DNA of 11,973 nucleotides from Hyphochytrium catenoides (taxonomy: Eukaryota; Sar; Hyphochytriomycetes; Hyphochytriales; Hyphochytriaceae). Position numbers and translations under genes: made by a program. Below the pieces are notes generated by a model. The model searched no databases and was not told the origin of the DNA. It worked only from the letters and a program-made list of their open reading frames with translations. The first letter of the stretch is position 1. Each line of letters begins with the position of its first letter. The stretch lies in contig FLMG01003376.1 in NCBI GenBank assembly GCA_900088475.1, forward strand, positions 28,878 through 40,850, read 5' to 3'. Shown here one piece after another: positions 1-9,115 of this stretch.

Positions 1-24
1 GAGAGAGAGAGAGAGAGAGAGAGA
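1..24. repeat. (GA)12 microsatellite at window edge
   Basis: Twelve perfect GA units open the window and then break into AGAC. The same purine bias recurs at 8049-9048 and in the last 300 bases, so GA tracts seem to be a general feature of intergenic DNA here. Confidence 0.97.
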
Positions 25-306
25 AGACAAGAACAGGAGGAGGATCCAGAACGAAGTACTGTAGAAGGACAAACCTCATACACCAGGGGGATCTCTGAAA
101 TTCGGGCTTCTGATTCGCAGTAATGCCCGACCAGCGCCGATCCTTCTTTCCTTTCCTCCAGGGCGCGCAGCAGACAGGCGCGAAGCCGCTAAAGCCTACG
201 AGAGATAAGCTCAGAGTGTCATCGGTGCATGGCCGCAGATAGGAACAGCGGTTATGTATATGAGACTCATAGCAGTAAGAAGTAGGTTTCTCTCACCGTG
301 GAGGAC

Positions 307-468
307 ATGAGCCACTACCACACAACCCAACAGCACGAGCAGCAGACAGTAATGCTAGTAGAACGCATTAGTTCGTGGAAGGGCCTGCCCAGTGCGGCGA
401 GAGAGGCAGCGGCGGTAGAAGAAGCCAAGAAGCCGGAGCCGAAGCCAAGAGTGGCACCACTCAGTTAG
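307..468 (+). CDS. Possible small protein, 53 residues, unrecognised
   Basis: An ATG at 307 opens a complete frame ending in TAG at 466-468. The protein starts with a His/Gln-rich stretch (MSHYHTTQQHEQQ), continues with a short amphipathic segment (VMLVERISSWKGLPSAAREAA) and ends in a Lys/Glu/Pro tail (EEAKKPEPKPRVAPLS). The composition looks more like protein than chance. However, the DNA of the tail holds a short repeat (GAAGCCAAGA at 421 and 441), which can make a protein-like pattern on its own. The frame is open back to a TAG at 283-285, and GTTTCTCTCACCGTGGAG before the ATG could be a splice acceptor. An ATG in good context at 229 (MAADRNSGY) could then be a first exon, so this might be a second exon rather than a whole gene. 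No family is recognised. Confidence 0.3.
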   Translation: MSHYHTTQQHEQQTVMLVERISSWKGLPSAAREAAAVEEAKKPEPKPRVAPLS

Positions 469-1399
469 CGTAGCATATATCAGCAGTAAATTATAGCACC
501 AAGGACCCAACGATGTAACAAATAGAAGTCTCTATGGAATCCTTAATAACGGATGGTGCCAGTAGTAGACAAGACTTAAAGACCAAAGTAGCTTTGAGCA
601 GGGCTCGGAATTCGAGAATATGGCGCATCGGATGATGCCAGACAGAGCTTCTCATAGAAATCTGATAGAGGTTGATATCGGTTAGCGCTTGTCGGCCCAG
701 TCACATGATGGCGCTAGTCCTTGCTGAACGAGCTAATCAACTCCATGGCTCTCTGTCTGCCAGATGAACACGGCTCTATTTCTCCTTCTTGGTGAGACTA
801 AGGAGTAAAAAAAGCGGACAACGTCAAAGAATGCGAAACGACGACATTTGAGCACAATAGGATAGAGCTAATGCGCTATAAAGGATGGGAATGTAGGGGT
901 GAGGGTGAATTGCTGATGGCGTGGCGCGAGTAAATGAGCCTTAAAGAGCGGCAATCTAGGAGATAACCTAGCGCTTCAGAGGCCAAGCCCAAAAGCATAG
1001 GTTTACCTGACTTCAGGTCCCACAAGCGAAGGTCAACATACCTTCCTAATGAACATCTATAATCCTAGATACCTGTCTCAACCCGCCCAGCCAACACTAG
1101 CTACCTATAGCCAGTTACTCTCAGATCACATGTCCTTATCTTATAGAGCTGGAGTCCTACAAAGTAAGAGAGTTCGCCTAAGGCTCAGCATATGCTGCCC
1201 AGAGAGAGGGAAGTCATGGGCATTTGGATCGCACCAGGGGTCGTAGGACGAGAGGGGCGCTCAGACCAAAGAAGAGAAGAAGAGACTGGCTTTTTTATAA
1301 AGGCGCGCCCTACACTGTCTTTAGAAGCCGACCACGACTGCATTTACATAAGTTATAGCTCCCCGTGCTGGAAAAGGTGAAGGACAAGGTGACGAGAAA
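469..1399. other. No convincing gene
   Basis: Only short frames without protein-like character are visible, including a 65-residue frame at 1049-1246 and a 62-residue frame at 1192-1380. The part next to 1400 should hold the 3' UTR of the minus-strand NDUFS7 gene. No AATAAA is seen on the minus strand there; the nearest A/T-rich candidate is TATAAA, read from TTTATA at about 1294. Confidence 0.5.
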
Positions 1400-2299
<900 letters not shown>

Positions 2300-2350
2300 T
2301 GTAGCTAAGACTCAGAGCGACTCTGTCACTAGTTGTTCGCAAATTGTACA
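2300..2350. promoter_or_regulatory. Short divergent interval, possible bidirectional promoter
   Basis: Only 51 bp separate the NDUFS7 start codon (minus, 2299) from the ATG of the plus-strand 2351-2686 frame. If that frame is a real gene, the two share promoter and leader DNA. No TATA box or recognisable operator is seen. The inference depends on the weaker neighbour. Confidence 0.3.
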
Positions 2351-2686
2351 ATGAAAGTATGCAAGCCGGAGCTATGTGGAGTCTGTGATATCGAACGACC
2401 AAGACAGCATACACTATCGGGTCGTGCAAAGAGCTCTGTCGCCACGCCGATGCTGTTCGATAGAGCGTCGCCGCTGCGAGAAAGAGTTCTACTTCTGAAG
2501 CTTTTTCGGGCTTGTTCTGCCGCAGAGCCCTGTGCCTGCAGAGCCGGCGAGGGCCCAGGGAATGCGCTTAGATCATTTCAGTCAGCCTCGAGTTTGACAT
2601 ATTACCGTTTCATTTGTTACAGGGAGCATTGGTTGTACGAATACTTCCAAAGCTTCAAATGTAGCCCCTGTGAGCTCGACAAATGA
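2351..2686 (+). CDS. Possible small cysteine-containing protein, 111 residues, unrecognised
   Basis: The frame starts at an ATG (MKVCKPELCGVCDIERP) and ends at TGA 2684-2686. Cysteines form a C-x4-C-x2-C group at the N-terminus, a C-x6-C-x-C group in the middle (ACSAAEPCACRAGEG) and C-x2-C near the end (FKCSPCELDK). That spacing would suit a metal-binding or disulfide-bonded peptide, but no family is recognised. An AATAAAATAAA signal lies 88 nt past the stop and supports a plus-strand transcript ending here. A good splice acceptor (CATTTGTTACAG, ending at 2621) lies inside the frame, so the true product may be spliced, or the transcript may be non-coding. There is no homology evidence. Confidence 0.3.
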   Translation: MKVCKPELCGVCDIERPRQHTLSGRAKSSVATPMLFDRASPLRERVLLLKLFRACSAAEPCACRAGEGPGNALRSFQSASSLTYYRFICYREHWLYEYFQSFKCSPCELDK

Positions 2687-2773
2687 AACAAGAATGTATC
2701 AAAGGTTTCTGATGTTCCTTTCGTACCAGTAAAAGTACGAACCCAAACTCCAAATTGTATGCCTTTAGTCTCG

Positions 2774-2784
2774 AATAAAATAAA
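2774..2784 (+). promoter_or_regulatory. Overlapping AATAAA polyadenylation signals
   Basis: AATAAAATAAA contains two overlapping copies of the canonical signal, 88 nt past the stop of the 2351-2686 frame. It marks the probable 3' end of a plus-strand transcript. Confidence 0.5.
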
Positions 2785-2825
2785 GTTTCATTCCTGATAA
2801 GCAGTTCCTATTTATAATGCCCCTG

Positions 2826-2868
2826 CCTTCCACCTTCCACCTTCCGCCTTTCCAGCCTTCAACCTTCC
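2826..2868. repeat. Degenerate CCTTCCA heptamer tandem repeat
   Basis: About six head-to-tail units occur: CCTTCCA, CCTTCCA, CCTTCCG, CCTTTCCA, GCCTTCAA, CCTTCCTA. The first two are perfect and the rest drift. The 69-residue frame across it (2817-3026) owes its Pro/Ser/Thr content to the repeat and is not called as a gene. Confidence 0.85.
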
Positions 2869-3492
2869 TACGATCCTCTCCCGATTATAAAAGATGCAAC
2901 GTCCCTCGAGAACACCTTCTCTTCCTTTCTCAACACCTGACAGCCAGACGGCTCTTCCCGAAACCTAAAATAAGCTTGATTGATGCTCGTTTTGAGAACT
3001 CAATTTCGCTTGGAAGTCCCAAATGATTTCGAAGAAACTCAAAAAGCAGATTTCCGCATCTTGTGCATCTTGATTTTTGGTTGTCTTCTATTTCTCTCTC
3101 AGCGTGGTATATTATGTTAGGACTAGCGGCGCTTGTTGCGGTTAGCACGGCGGTGAATTGAGTTCTGGAGAAATGTTTTCCTGATCCCGATAATTAGCTC
3201 CATTTCTCTCAGTAGTTAGATCACATCTCTCTGGATAGGTTTCTTGAGATCAATGAACTCCATTACATTTGATTGAGATTTAGTGCCCTGACTCTTTGCT
3301 TCTTGCAGCCCTGCGCCGTCATGATTAAGTCTTCTCGGCCTCTGCTTAAGCTGTTTTAGGCTTCGGCCTTCTGTTGGGTTGCTGTTACTAAACGTTATTG
3401 GCGCAGCGGCTGAGTGATTGACGCAGCGGCTGACCGCATTTTGAACTCTATTGTCTGCTCCCTGAAGGCTATTAAAGCTAGCTAGCTGAAGA
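2869..3492 (+). promoter_or_regulatory. Putative promoter and leader of the 520-residue protein gene
   Basis: This T-rich stretch separates the previous polyadenylation signal from the next start codon. A textbook acceptor, CTGACTCTTTGCTTCTTGCAG, ends at 3308, with CTGAC as a possible branch site. This suggests a 5' UTR intron, but no single donor stands out (GGTATATT near 3107 is one candidate). After it comes a 12-codon upstream ORF, MIKSSRPLLKLF, at 3321-3359. A duplicated 20-nt unit lies at 3401-3440, and a 12-bp palindrome AGCTAGCTAGCT at 3476-3487 sits just before the start codon. Confidence 0.35.
3402..3433. repeat. Two-copy direct repeat CGCAGCGGCTGA, 20-nt period
   Basis: Exact copies of CGCAGCGGCTGA lie at 3402-3413 and 3422-3433, in the presumed leader of the following gene. 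Its function is unknown. Confidence 0.85.
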
Positions 3493-5813
3493 ATGGCCGC
3501 CGACTACCTTCTGATGGAGGTTACCACGAGTCGATCCATGTCCTTGATAAAGCCCGTAACAAATGGAGTTCATCAGATGGAGGCTATCACTTCAGTCACT
3601 CAGAGTAAGATTAGCATTGTCTATGCTAGCACTACGCTCATAGCAATAATACTCCATGCTAAACCAATTGCTCTCTCGGCTGTATTCCTGGAGAGAAGCC
3701 CAACGAGTTCAAGATCTTGTCTCAAGTAGCTTCGCACAACTTACAGGAATGAAGAGGAAGACTATATTCCGAGATCAGCCCTCTGACGACGAATATGGTA
3801 CTAATTACTCAAGAAAAGTTCTGGCCTTCATGCAGCATGATCAGTGTGGAGGTCTCTGTCTAGCACTCTAATGGTCAAATGGAAAGTCCGAGGTCTCTAA
3901 TATTTTGTCCATACGTTGGGAACCAGCTCTTAAGACAGTCATGGATATGCGGGAGGCGAATGCGCGGGGCCAAGGCACTCAGTTGGCAAATGTCAATGCC
4001 GAAAGCTCTCAGTTTTTAGAAGGCTGCCCACCAGACAGCGAAAGTGCCGTTTTGCAACCGCGCTTATCATTGGACGATTGGATGCAAATAGACGGCGATC
4101 AGCAGCAGGCTTCTCGGCCTGCACGCCTTCGGCTTTCTTGCCCCGCTCAAACTTCAGATGATGAAGGTATGCAGGTTTCTAGTAATGGTGATAAATGGTT
4201 TACCTACACAAGGATTTGTGTGCTGTGCGGCAAACAAGCGTCCGAGCTAAGTCTGTCTCTTGTGCTAGGAAGAGAGAGTAATAACGTTCGGCCGATCAAC
4301 GCTTTGGGTTTACCACGGAGTATGGCTTGTTATTTCAAAAGCTAGTTCAGGCTTTGTCTGACGCTGCACTTGTAGTACTGAACATGATGAAAACAGTTTC
4401 TTCTAGTCCGCAGGAAGAGGAAGACCACAACTCAGAATCAGGAGGTGGCGAGAGCTTTCAAGAAGTTTTCCGTGAGGAACCACATCCGTTCAAACCAAAG
4501 ACTGCGACCGAAAATCGGACGTTGGTGTTACCTGGATTGAACTCCCGAGAGGGGCTTTGGGCAAATAGAGACTCTATGCGGGTATGTGTAAGACCATACC
4601 CGTCAAAGGGGCCATCTCCGTTTTATTAAGGGATTCTGGTGATCCAGAATATTACGGGCTATCCGCCCCGGCTCGAAAGTGGGTCGATAGCGAGAGAGTG
4701 GTGACCTTAGCTTACTTGGGGAGAGGAAGTCTAGCGTTGAAATTATTGGGTACCAAATTGACCAGTTTCTTTACCTGATGTTCAGCAACCAATAGGTAGT
4801 CTCCCTCCCTTAACGGCTTTAAAGTTCTCGGAATTACGGTCGCCTGAGAGCGCTGACGACGTCAAGGTGTTAACAGCCCTTAACAGCCCTAAAGTTCCAT
4901 ATCCAAGCACCAATAAAAGGCTATCAAGGCCAGATCGGACGGCCAGACGTCGTTTTCGTGGCAAAGGAAGCATTCTGTTTGCAAGACCAGCTGTTCTACC
5001 CCAAGAAAGTGAGATGAGCTCAAGTTCATCAGTGGGTGACGATACAACTTCCACGCTATCAGAACAATCTGCATCTGCAAATGCTGAGGATAGAGAAGAG
5101 GTTTTCCATGGAGATGAGGGATTATCTTCTCCAGGAGAAGAGGAAGAGTCGGGGTGTCAGTCAGACGGAGCTGAGTATCCACCTGCTGAGCGGCAGGACT
5201 TGTGCCCCAATGGAGGGCCGCACCAAGGACCTAGCACCACGGAAGACCAGGCCGTCAACAACCTTTATTTTATCCCTTCGTCTCCGGCCAGCATTGAAGA
5301 CTTCGAGCCCTTATCTCCATGTATGGGGGTCTTTGGGTCACTGGGAAGCTTCAAAGACGTTCTCGGGTCATTGAAGGGTGTCTCTTCCCAAGATTGGGAG
5401 TTTACCAACAACCTCTCCTCGCTGTTGTCTCCCGTTGCTGCTGAGCAATCAGTAAACGAGGACAGTAAAGAGGCGTCAAACGGTAAGATGGAGCCAAGTA
5501 GCATTTCTTTGTGAATACGTTGCTGCTGACCCTATTGTTGACTGATGCACCCCATACGGGGCAACAAAACCATGGTATTGGTCCAGGCCTGATAAAGGAA
5601 CCAATGGATGTCGACGAAGAGAAAGGACATAGGTCATCTCCTTCCTTGACTTCTATGTATGCTCCTCCCTCTTCTTGTGAGTCTCTACTTTCTCCATTGG
5701 AGGCGTGGAATGAGCGCATTGAGGTGATTCGCAGGCAGCACAGCCTGCTGTCGGCCACCGCAGCAGTGTCGTCGGCTCAGAAAGGGAGCCTTACGAAGAC
5801 CCAAGCCTACTGA
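3493..5813 (+). CDS. Unrecognised 520-residue Ser/Glu/Pro-rich, largely disordered protein, six-exon model
   Basis: The model starts at an ATG in strong context (AAGAATGGCCGCC). Its exons are 3493-3604, 3747-3797, 3927-4166, 4346-4581, 4786-5482 and 5587-5813, totalling 1563 nt. Introns are 142, 129, 179, 204 and 104 nt, all GT-AG, with matching phases 1, 1, 1, 0 and 1. Intron 3 has an alternative pair (4175-4350, phase 0) that adds one residue. No enzymatic fold is recognised. Visible features are a basic KRK at 40-42, SDDE motifs in exons 2 and 3, a basic RTARRRFRGK at about 264-273, a long Ser/acidic stretch at about 287-340 (SSSSSVGDDTTS, EEEESG), many Ser-Pro sites, a hydrophobic/acidic patch (DWEFTNNLSSLLSP) and a C-terminal helix (LEAWNERIEVIRRQHSLLSA). 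This resembles a phosphorylated nuclear regulator or scaffold, but that is inference. Exons 5 and 6 are the firmest and exon 1 the least certain; translation might instead begin at ATG 3749. AATAAA lies 231 nt past the stop. Confidence 0.6.
4809..4896. repeat. Imperfect repeats inside exon 5 of the 520-residue protein gene
   Basis: TAACAGCCCT is perfectly duplicated at 4871-4880 and 4881-4890. The second copy with its flank (CTTAACAGCCCTAAAGTTC) matches 4809-4826 (CTTAACGGCTTTAAAGTTC) with three differences. In protein this gives LTALKFSE and then LTALNSPKV. The 10-nt tandem step is not a multiple of three. Confidence 0.85.
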
Positions 5814-6043
5814 GAAGGTGAGGCTCGAGTGGCCGCTCTCTGGATAATGGAGTGGAAAACAGTCTTGCCAAGGAAGAGACAGAAGTTGGATTGGTGTGCC
5901 TTTGACAAGTGAGACGAAGAGATGGCTCTTGGTATCTGAGAGCACATGTACAGAAGAAACAGCTTAGTTTATCATCTACAGTCCTGATATGACAAGGGAA
6001 AGATCCATGTGAAGATGGCCAGTATTCCGCTTGGCACAAACCA

Positions 6044-6049
6044 AATAAA
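6044..6049 (+). promoter_or_regulatory. AATAAA polyadenylation signal of the 520-residue protein gene
   Basis: AATAAA lies 231 nt past the TGA at 5811-5813, a normal 3' UTR length. It supports a plus-strand transcript ending just before the convergent GH16 gene. Confidence 0.55.
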
Positions 6050-6488
6050 GACTCATCTTCTTACTGTCGTGACCCATCTGGAGAATACCACGACGTAAGA
6101 GAGAGAGAGGCGAGGATGCTTCCACGTCAGGAAGAGTATCAGACGCTACCACGACATGAAGGTTTATACAATGGGCATTATCATGTCGTAGAAGGGCGAA
6201 CTAGATCAGCGACGGTCAAAAGCCGCGAACGATAGGCGCGCTTTGACCCATTGATAATAGCTTTACTAGTGGCGGCAGGACAACTTCTCATTAGCGGGCA
6301 CTCAAGAAGGTAAGTGGCTTGGACCATCTTACTGGATGTCCTTGTGCTCTATATTCTTCTCCTTTGCTCTGCCTGTCCTCTTAGGCTCGCGGTGACGGAT
6401 GAGGGTACGCGTGTGAACTATGGAGACTGTGTATCATGGCTGCTATGTTACAATCATTATTTGGAAAAAGGTCTACCTTGAACAACCA
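6050..6488. other. Convergent intergenic region, no gene seen
   Basis: This lies between the 3' ends of the plus-strand 520-residue protein gene and the minus-strand GH16 gene. It holds a short GA run near 6100, two copies of TACCACGAC (6086-6094 and 6147-6155) and an inverted repeat. The minus strand should carry the GH16 3' UTR. No canonical AATAAA is seen on that strand; CCAAATAATG near 6460 is the closest. Confidence 0.6.
6151..6189. repeat. 9-bp inverted repeat (hairpin)
   Basis: ACGACATGA (6151-6159) and TCATGTCGT (6181-6189) are exact reverse complements around a 21-nt loop. It lies between two convergent genes and could act in 3'-end formation, or could be chance. Confidence 0.6.
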
Positions 6489-7958
6489 CTAAGATAAAAG
6501 AGTGAAGACAACGAAGCTCAATAGTGATACTAGCGACAACGTGCTCACAAATCTATGGGAACTAGGGCTACTGCTCTGATCTGTGCCGCCGCTCTGTCCC
6601 TTGTCATTCACTCGTGCTACGTTAGAGCCCGAGGACCCCACATAGAAGTGGAAAGAGGAGTCTGCAGGCGGCATAGGAGTGACCGGAGGCCCATAGAGCT
6701 TCTGGAAGTCTTTGATATACTGGCGCGTAGGATATTTTGGTGGGTCGCATCCAATGTTAATTTGTTTGACTGGCTGATAGATCCTGACATAGTCCACAGA
6801 GAAGACTGCCGGTAGCGTGGTCTTTTCAGGTCCTCCAGCCCAAGAGGTGGCAGATCCCATGGCAAAGTTGATGATCATGGTAAGCGGCTCCTCCGGAACG
6901 AGACGCTGCTGAGTGCATGCCAGCGTGGCGTTTGTAGGGTCGCAGTATTTGCCCAAACTCTCTGCCGTCATGCCAATGATCAGCTTGTCATTGAAGAACA
7001 TTTTGATCAGTCCCTTGTCGCCCGGGACCCACTCGACAACGTAGACATTCCACGCATAAATATCCTCAGGCGTGTAGTCATAAGATGCCGTCACAGCGTC
7101 AGTAAAGTAAGTCTTGACGTCAGTGTTGCCATAATACTGAGTGTTTCTTGCGCCAGGGCCCATGGTAATACCCCGATACCAGGATCCAGGCCCGTTAGGC
7201 ACCTTCGATACCGGAGTTGTGACCGTCTCAGGGCGGTAGTAGAAAGGAATGGAAGGCGCAACTTGGTAAGACATCACTACGAATTCTGGCTTTAGCGTCC
7301 AGCCCTCGAGAAGGTCAATCTCTGGAGCTCCCCTACCCTGGTTGGGGTTTAGTCCGTGCCCAGGGTTAGCGTTGCAAGCGTTAATCTTTTGCTGTTTCTT
7401 CGATATTTCATCGCAGGAATTATAGCTGAATGGCCACACATTCTTCGTGCTCTCTTCAAATTGTGCTCGCCCTAAGTTTCCGATGGTCCAGAGCGCAGGC
7501 CAGACACCTTCACTCTTGGGCATGTTAGCCCGGATGCTCATCACACCGCCAGTGAAGCAAAACTTGTTCCATGACTGGATGTGCGCACCGGTGTAAAGCT
7601 TACCGCCTTGTGCCTTCTCTGTCATCGTCATGCGCAGCGCCCCACCGTAAGTCGTTACCGCGTCTGGAGACATGTACTCCTGCGCCTCATTTGTGACATC
7701 TGGCTGGTCAAGTGCCGTCCACATCTTATCCTTCCCGTTTTCAAAGCGTCTGTTGTCCTTATTGAACTCATCAGAAGCGACCAGGACATACTCTTGATTG
7801 AATGAGGTCTTGTACATGTGAGCCCCCGCTGGTGTGTCAGGGTCAATCCAAAACTTTAGGTTCTGGTACGCCGCAGGGTTTAGTTTCGAAAGCTGCGCGC
7901 TTGTGCTTGCGGCGCCTGCCAGAGCTAGCAGGCAGGAGACAGCTAGCTGGGCCTTCAT
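6489..7958 (-). CDS. Secreted GH16 glycosidase/transglycosylase of the SKN1/KRE6 family, probably GPI-anchored
   Basis: SKN1/KRE6-family proteins act in beta-1,6-glucan formation in fungal walls. Related proteins in stramenopiles are linked to branching of storage or wall beta-glucan. The 489-residue product starts with a signal peptide (MKAQLAVSCLLALAGAASTS, cleavage near residue 22). The GH16 domain follows from about residue 50, with SDEFNKDNR, then GVWPALWTIGNLGRA at about 151-165 and a Cys-containing insert (SYNSCDEISKK, KINACNANPG) typical of SKN1/KRE6. The catalytic motif APEIDLLEGW follows, with E213 as nucleophile, D215 and E218 as acid/base. DPTNATLAC offers an N-glycosylation site. 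The C-terminus is a Ser-rich spacer plus a hydrophobic tail (FVSTLSLVSLLSFVVFTLLS), the pattern of a GPI-attachment signal. It is shorter than yeast Kre6/Skn1 because it lacks their cytosolic N-terminus and internal membrane anchor. An in-frame ATG at 8048 would add 30 residues before the signal peptide and is disfavoured. No introns are seen, unlike NDUFS7. Confidence 0.93.
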   Translation of the reverse strand: MKAQLAVSCLLALAGAASTSAQLSKLNPAAYQNLKFWIDPDTPAGAHMYKTSFNQEYVLVASDEFNKDNRRFENGKDKMWTALDQPDVTNEAQEYMSPDAVTTYGGALRMTMTEKAQGGKLYTGAHIQSWNKFCFTGGVMSIRANMPKSEGVWPALWTIGNLGRAQFEESTKNVWPFSYNSCDEISKKQQKINACNANPGHGLNPNQGRGAPEIDLLEGWTLKPEFVVMSYQVAPSIPFYYRPETVTTPVSKVPNGPGSWYRGITMGPGARNTQYYGNTDVKTYFTDAVTASYDYTPEDIYAWNVYVVEWVPGDKGLIKMFFNDKLIIGMTAESLGKYCDPTNATLACTQQRLVPEEPLTMIINFAMGSATSWAGGPEKTTLPAVFSVDYVRIYQPVKQINIGCDPPKYPTRQYIKDFQKLYGPPVTPMPPADSSFHFYVGSSGSNVARVNDKGQSGGTDQSSSPSSHRFVSTLSLVSLLSFVVFTLLS

Positions 7959-8048
7959 CTTACTAGTAGAGGGGATAAATCTCTGCTTTGGAAAAAAGAC
8001 TCGATACACCAATCTGCAGAAAAACTTGCACTCAACAATGGGAAACAA

Positions 8049-9048
8049 TGAAGGGAGTCGCTGAAGCTTAGTTAGAAGGAGAGAGAAAAAGAGTCATTGA
8101 CTCCCAGAAGATTCGGCTTTGCTACGATTGGACGGTGCTCAGGAATGGAAGAAGGAGAAATAAAAGGAGAGCTCGTTCGCAGTCGTGTGGGAAGAGCAGA
8201 GTCTGTGAAAGATGTTGCGGAGTCAGAAAAAGACCGTCTGTGGGCAGCGAGAGGGAGAAAGAGAGGCACGTGACAGGAGAAAGAGCGAGCGCGGGCCGTT
8301 ATTAGGAGTGCCGAGTGAGGGTGTACATGGAAGGATCAGTTGTGGTGATACGTCGGACTTCGTCGCGGGCAAAATGCCAGACAGCAGACTCACGCCATGC
8401 AACGGAAGAAAGTATCTCCCACAAGTCAAGGCTTTTTGCACTTGCTGGTCTCTGGCACTGGCTTCTCGGTAATCTCAGCAAGCTCTCCGTCACTTCCAAT
8501 CTTTATGTGTGCTGCACGGCCTGCAGCAAACCCTACCGTCTCTGCAGAACATCAAGTGAGAGAGAGAGAGGAGGAGTTCTTAGGGAGAATTGACAGTGGA
8601 AAGAGAGGTGAGGAAGAGAAGGGAGAGAGAGAGATAGTTGACCCGACAGAGAGCAAGACAGGAAGTGGACAACAGATCTGATCCATTGTGGCCGAGAGCC
8701 AGAGCAAGAGACAGAGGTAAATTAAGGGCAGACAGAGTAAGGGAGAAAGGAAGAGAAGACAAGAGCCCAACCTGATAGGGATGTGGCATTGAGTCCGTCC
8801 TCCTGTCTTCCCCCTCCTCTCCTCTTCGGTCCAACCCTAGCACGCGCTGGCATCGAGTAGCAAGAAGAAAAGGAGAGCCAGTTAATAGAGATGAGAGTGA
8901 GGGAAGAAGATGGATGGAGTATTGCAAGTGCACTGAAGAGAGGGAAAACGGCCGTCAAGCTGCATGAAGAAGTGCAAGGAGAAGGCTTCCTAGAAAGAGG
9001 AAGGTCAGTGCCGCCTAAGAAGGATAACGACCCTCTTTTCTAGAGCAT
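8049..9048. other. Long purine-rich plus strand (CT-rich on the GH16 sense strand)
   Basis: For about 1 kb upstream of GH16 the plus strand is dominated by A and G, with many GAGAGA and GGAGAA runs (8560-8650 and 8690-8765 are the clearest). Frames crossing it on the minus strand (8580-8933, 8722-8958) give Leu/Ser/Pro-rich low-complexity peptides typical of CT-rich DNA and are not called. The part nearest 7960-8200 should hold the GH16 promoter and leader. A pyrimidine-rich promoter is one reading; a second unseen gene is not excluded. Confidence 0.7.
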
Positions 9049-9115
9049 TTGATATTACTACAGCTATCTCACAGTGTTAATTATATGGCAACGTTGGAAT
9101 CAGGATGGCCTACTA

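Noticed and set aside
2817-3148. Frames 2817-3026 (+) and 2930-3148 (-)
   Set aside because: The first is shaped by the CCTTCCA repeat; the second has no recognisable features and no splice or polyadenylation support.
4584-4778. 64-residue plus-strand frame within the 520-residue protein gene
   Set aside because: It falls inside intron 4 (4582-4785). Adding it would break the frame, while the GTATGT...TTCAG intron is phase 0 on both sides. It would return as coding if RNA-seq showed this intron retained or split.
7581-7846. Frames 6555-6815, 7581-7805, 7655-7846 and 7834-8064 over the GH16 gene
   Set aside because: Shadows of the long GH16 frame, which holds the catalytic EIDLLE motif.
7959-8048. 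Upstream in-frame ATG at 8048 as the GH16 start
   Set aside because: It would place 30 residues before a good signal peptide; the ATG at 7958 gives a normal secreted N-terminus.
8552-8958. Leu/Ser/Pro-rich minus-strand frames in the purine tract
   Set aside because: Composition follows directly from CT-rich DNA; no motif or splice support.
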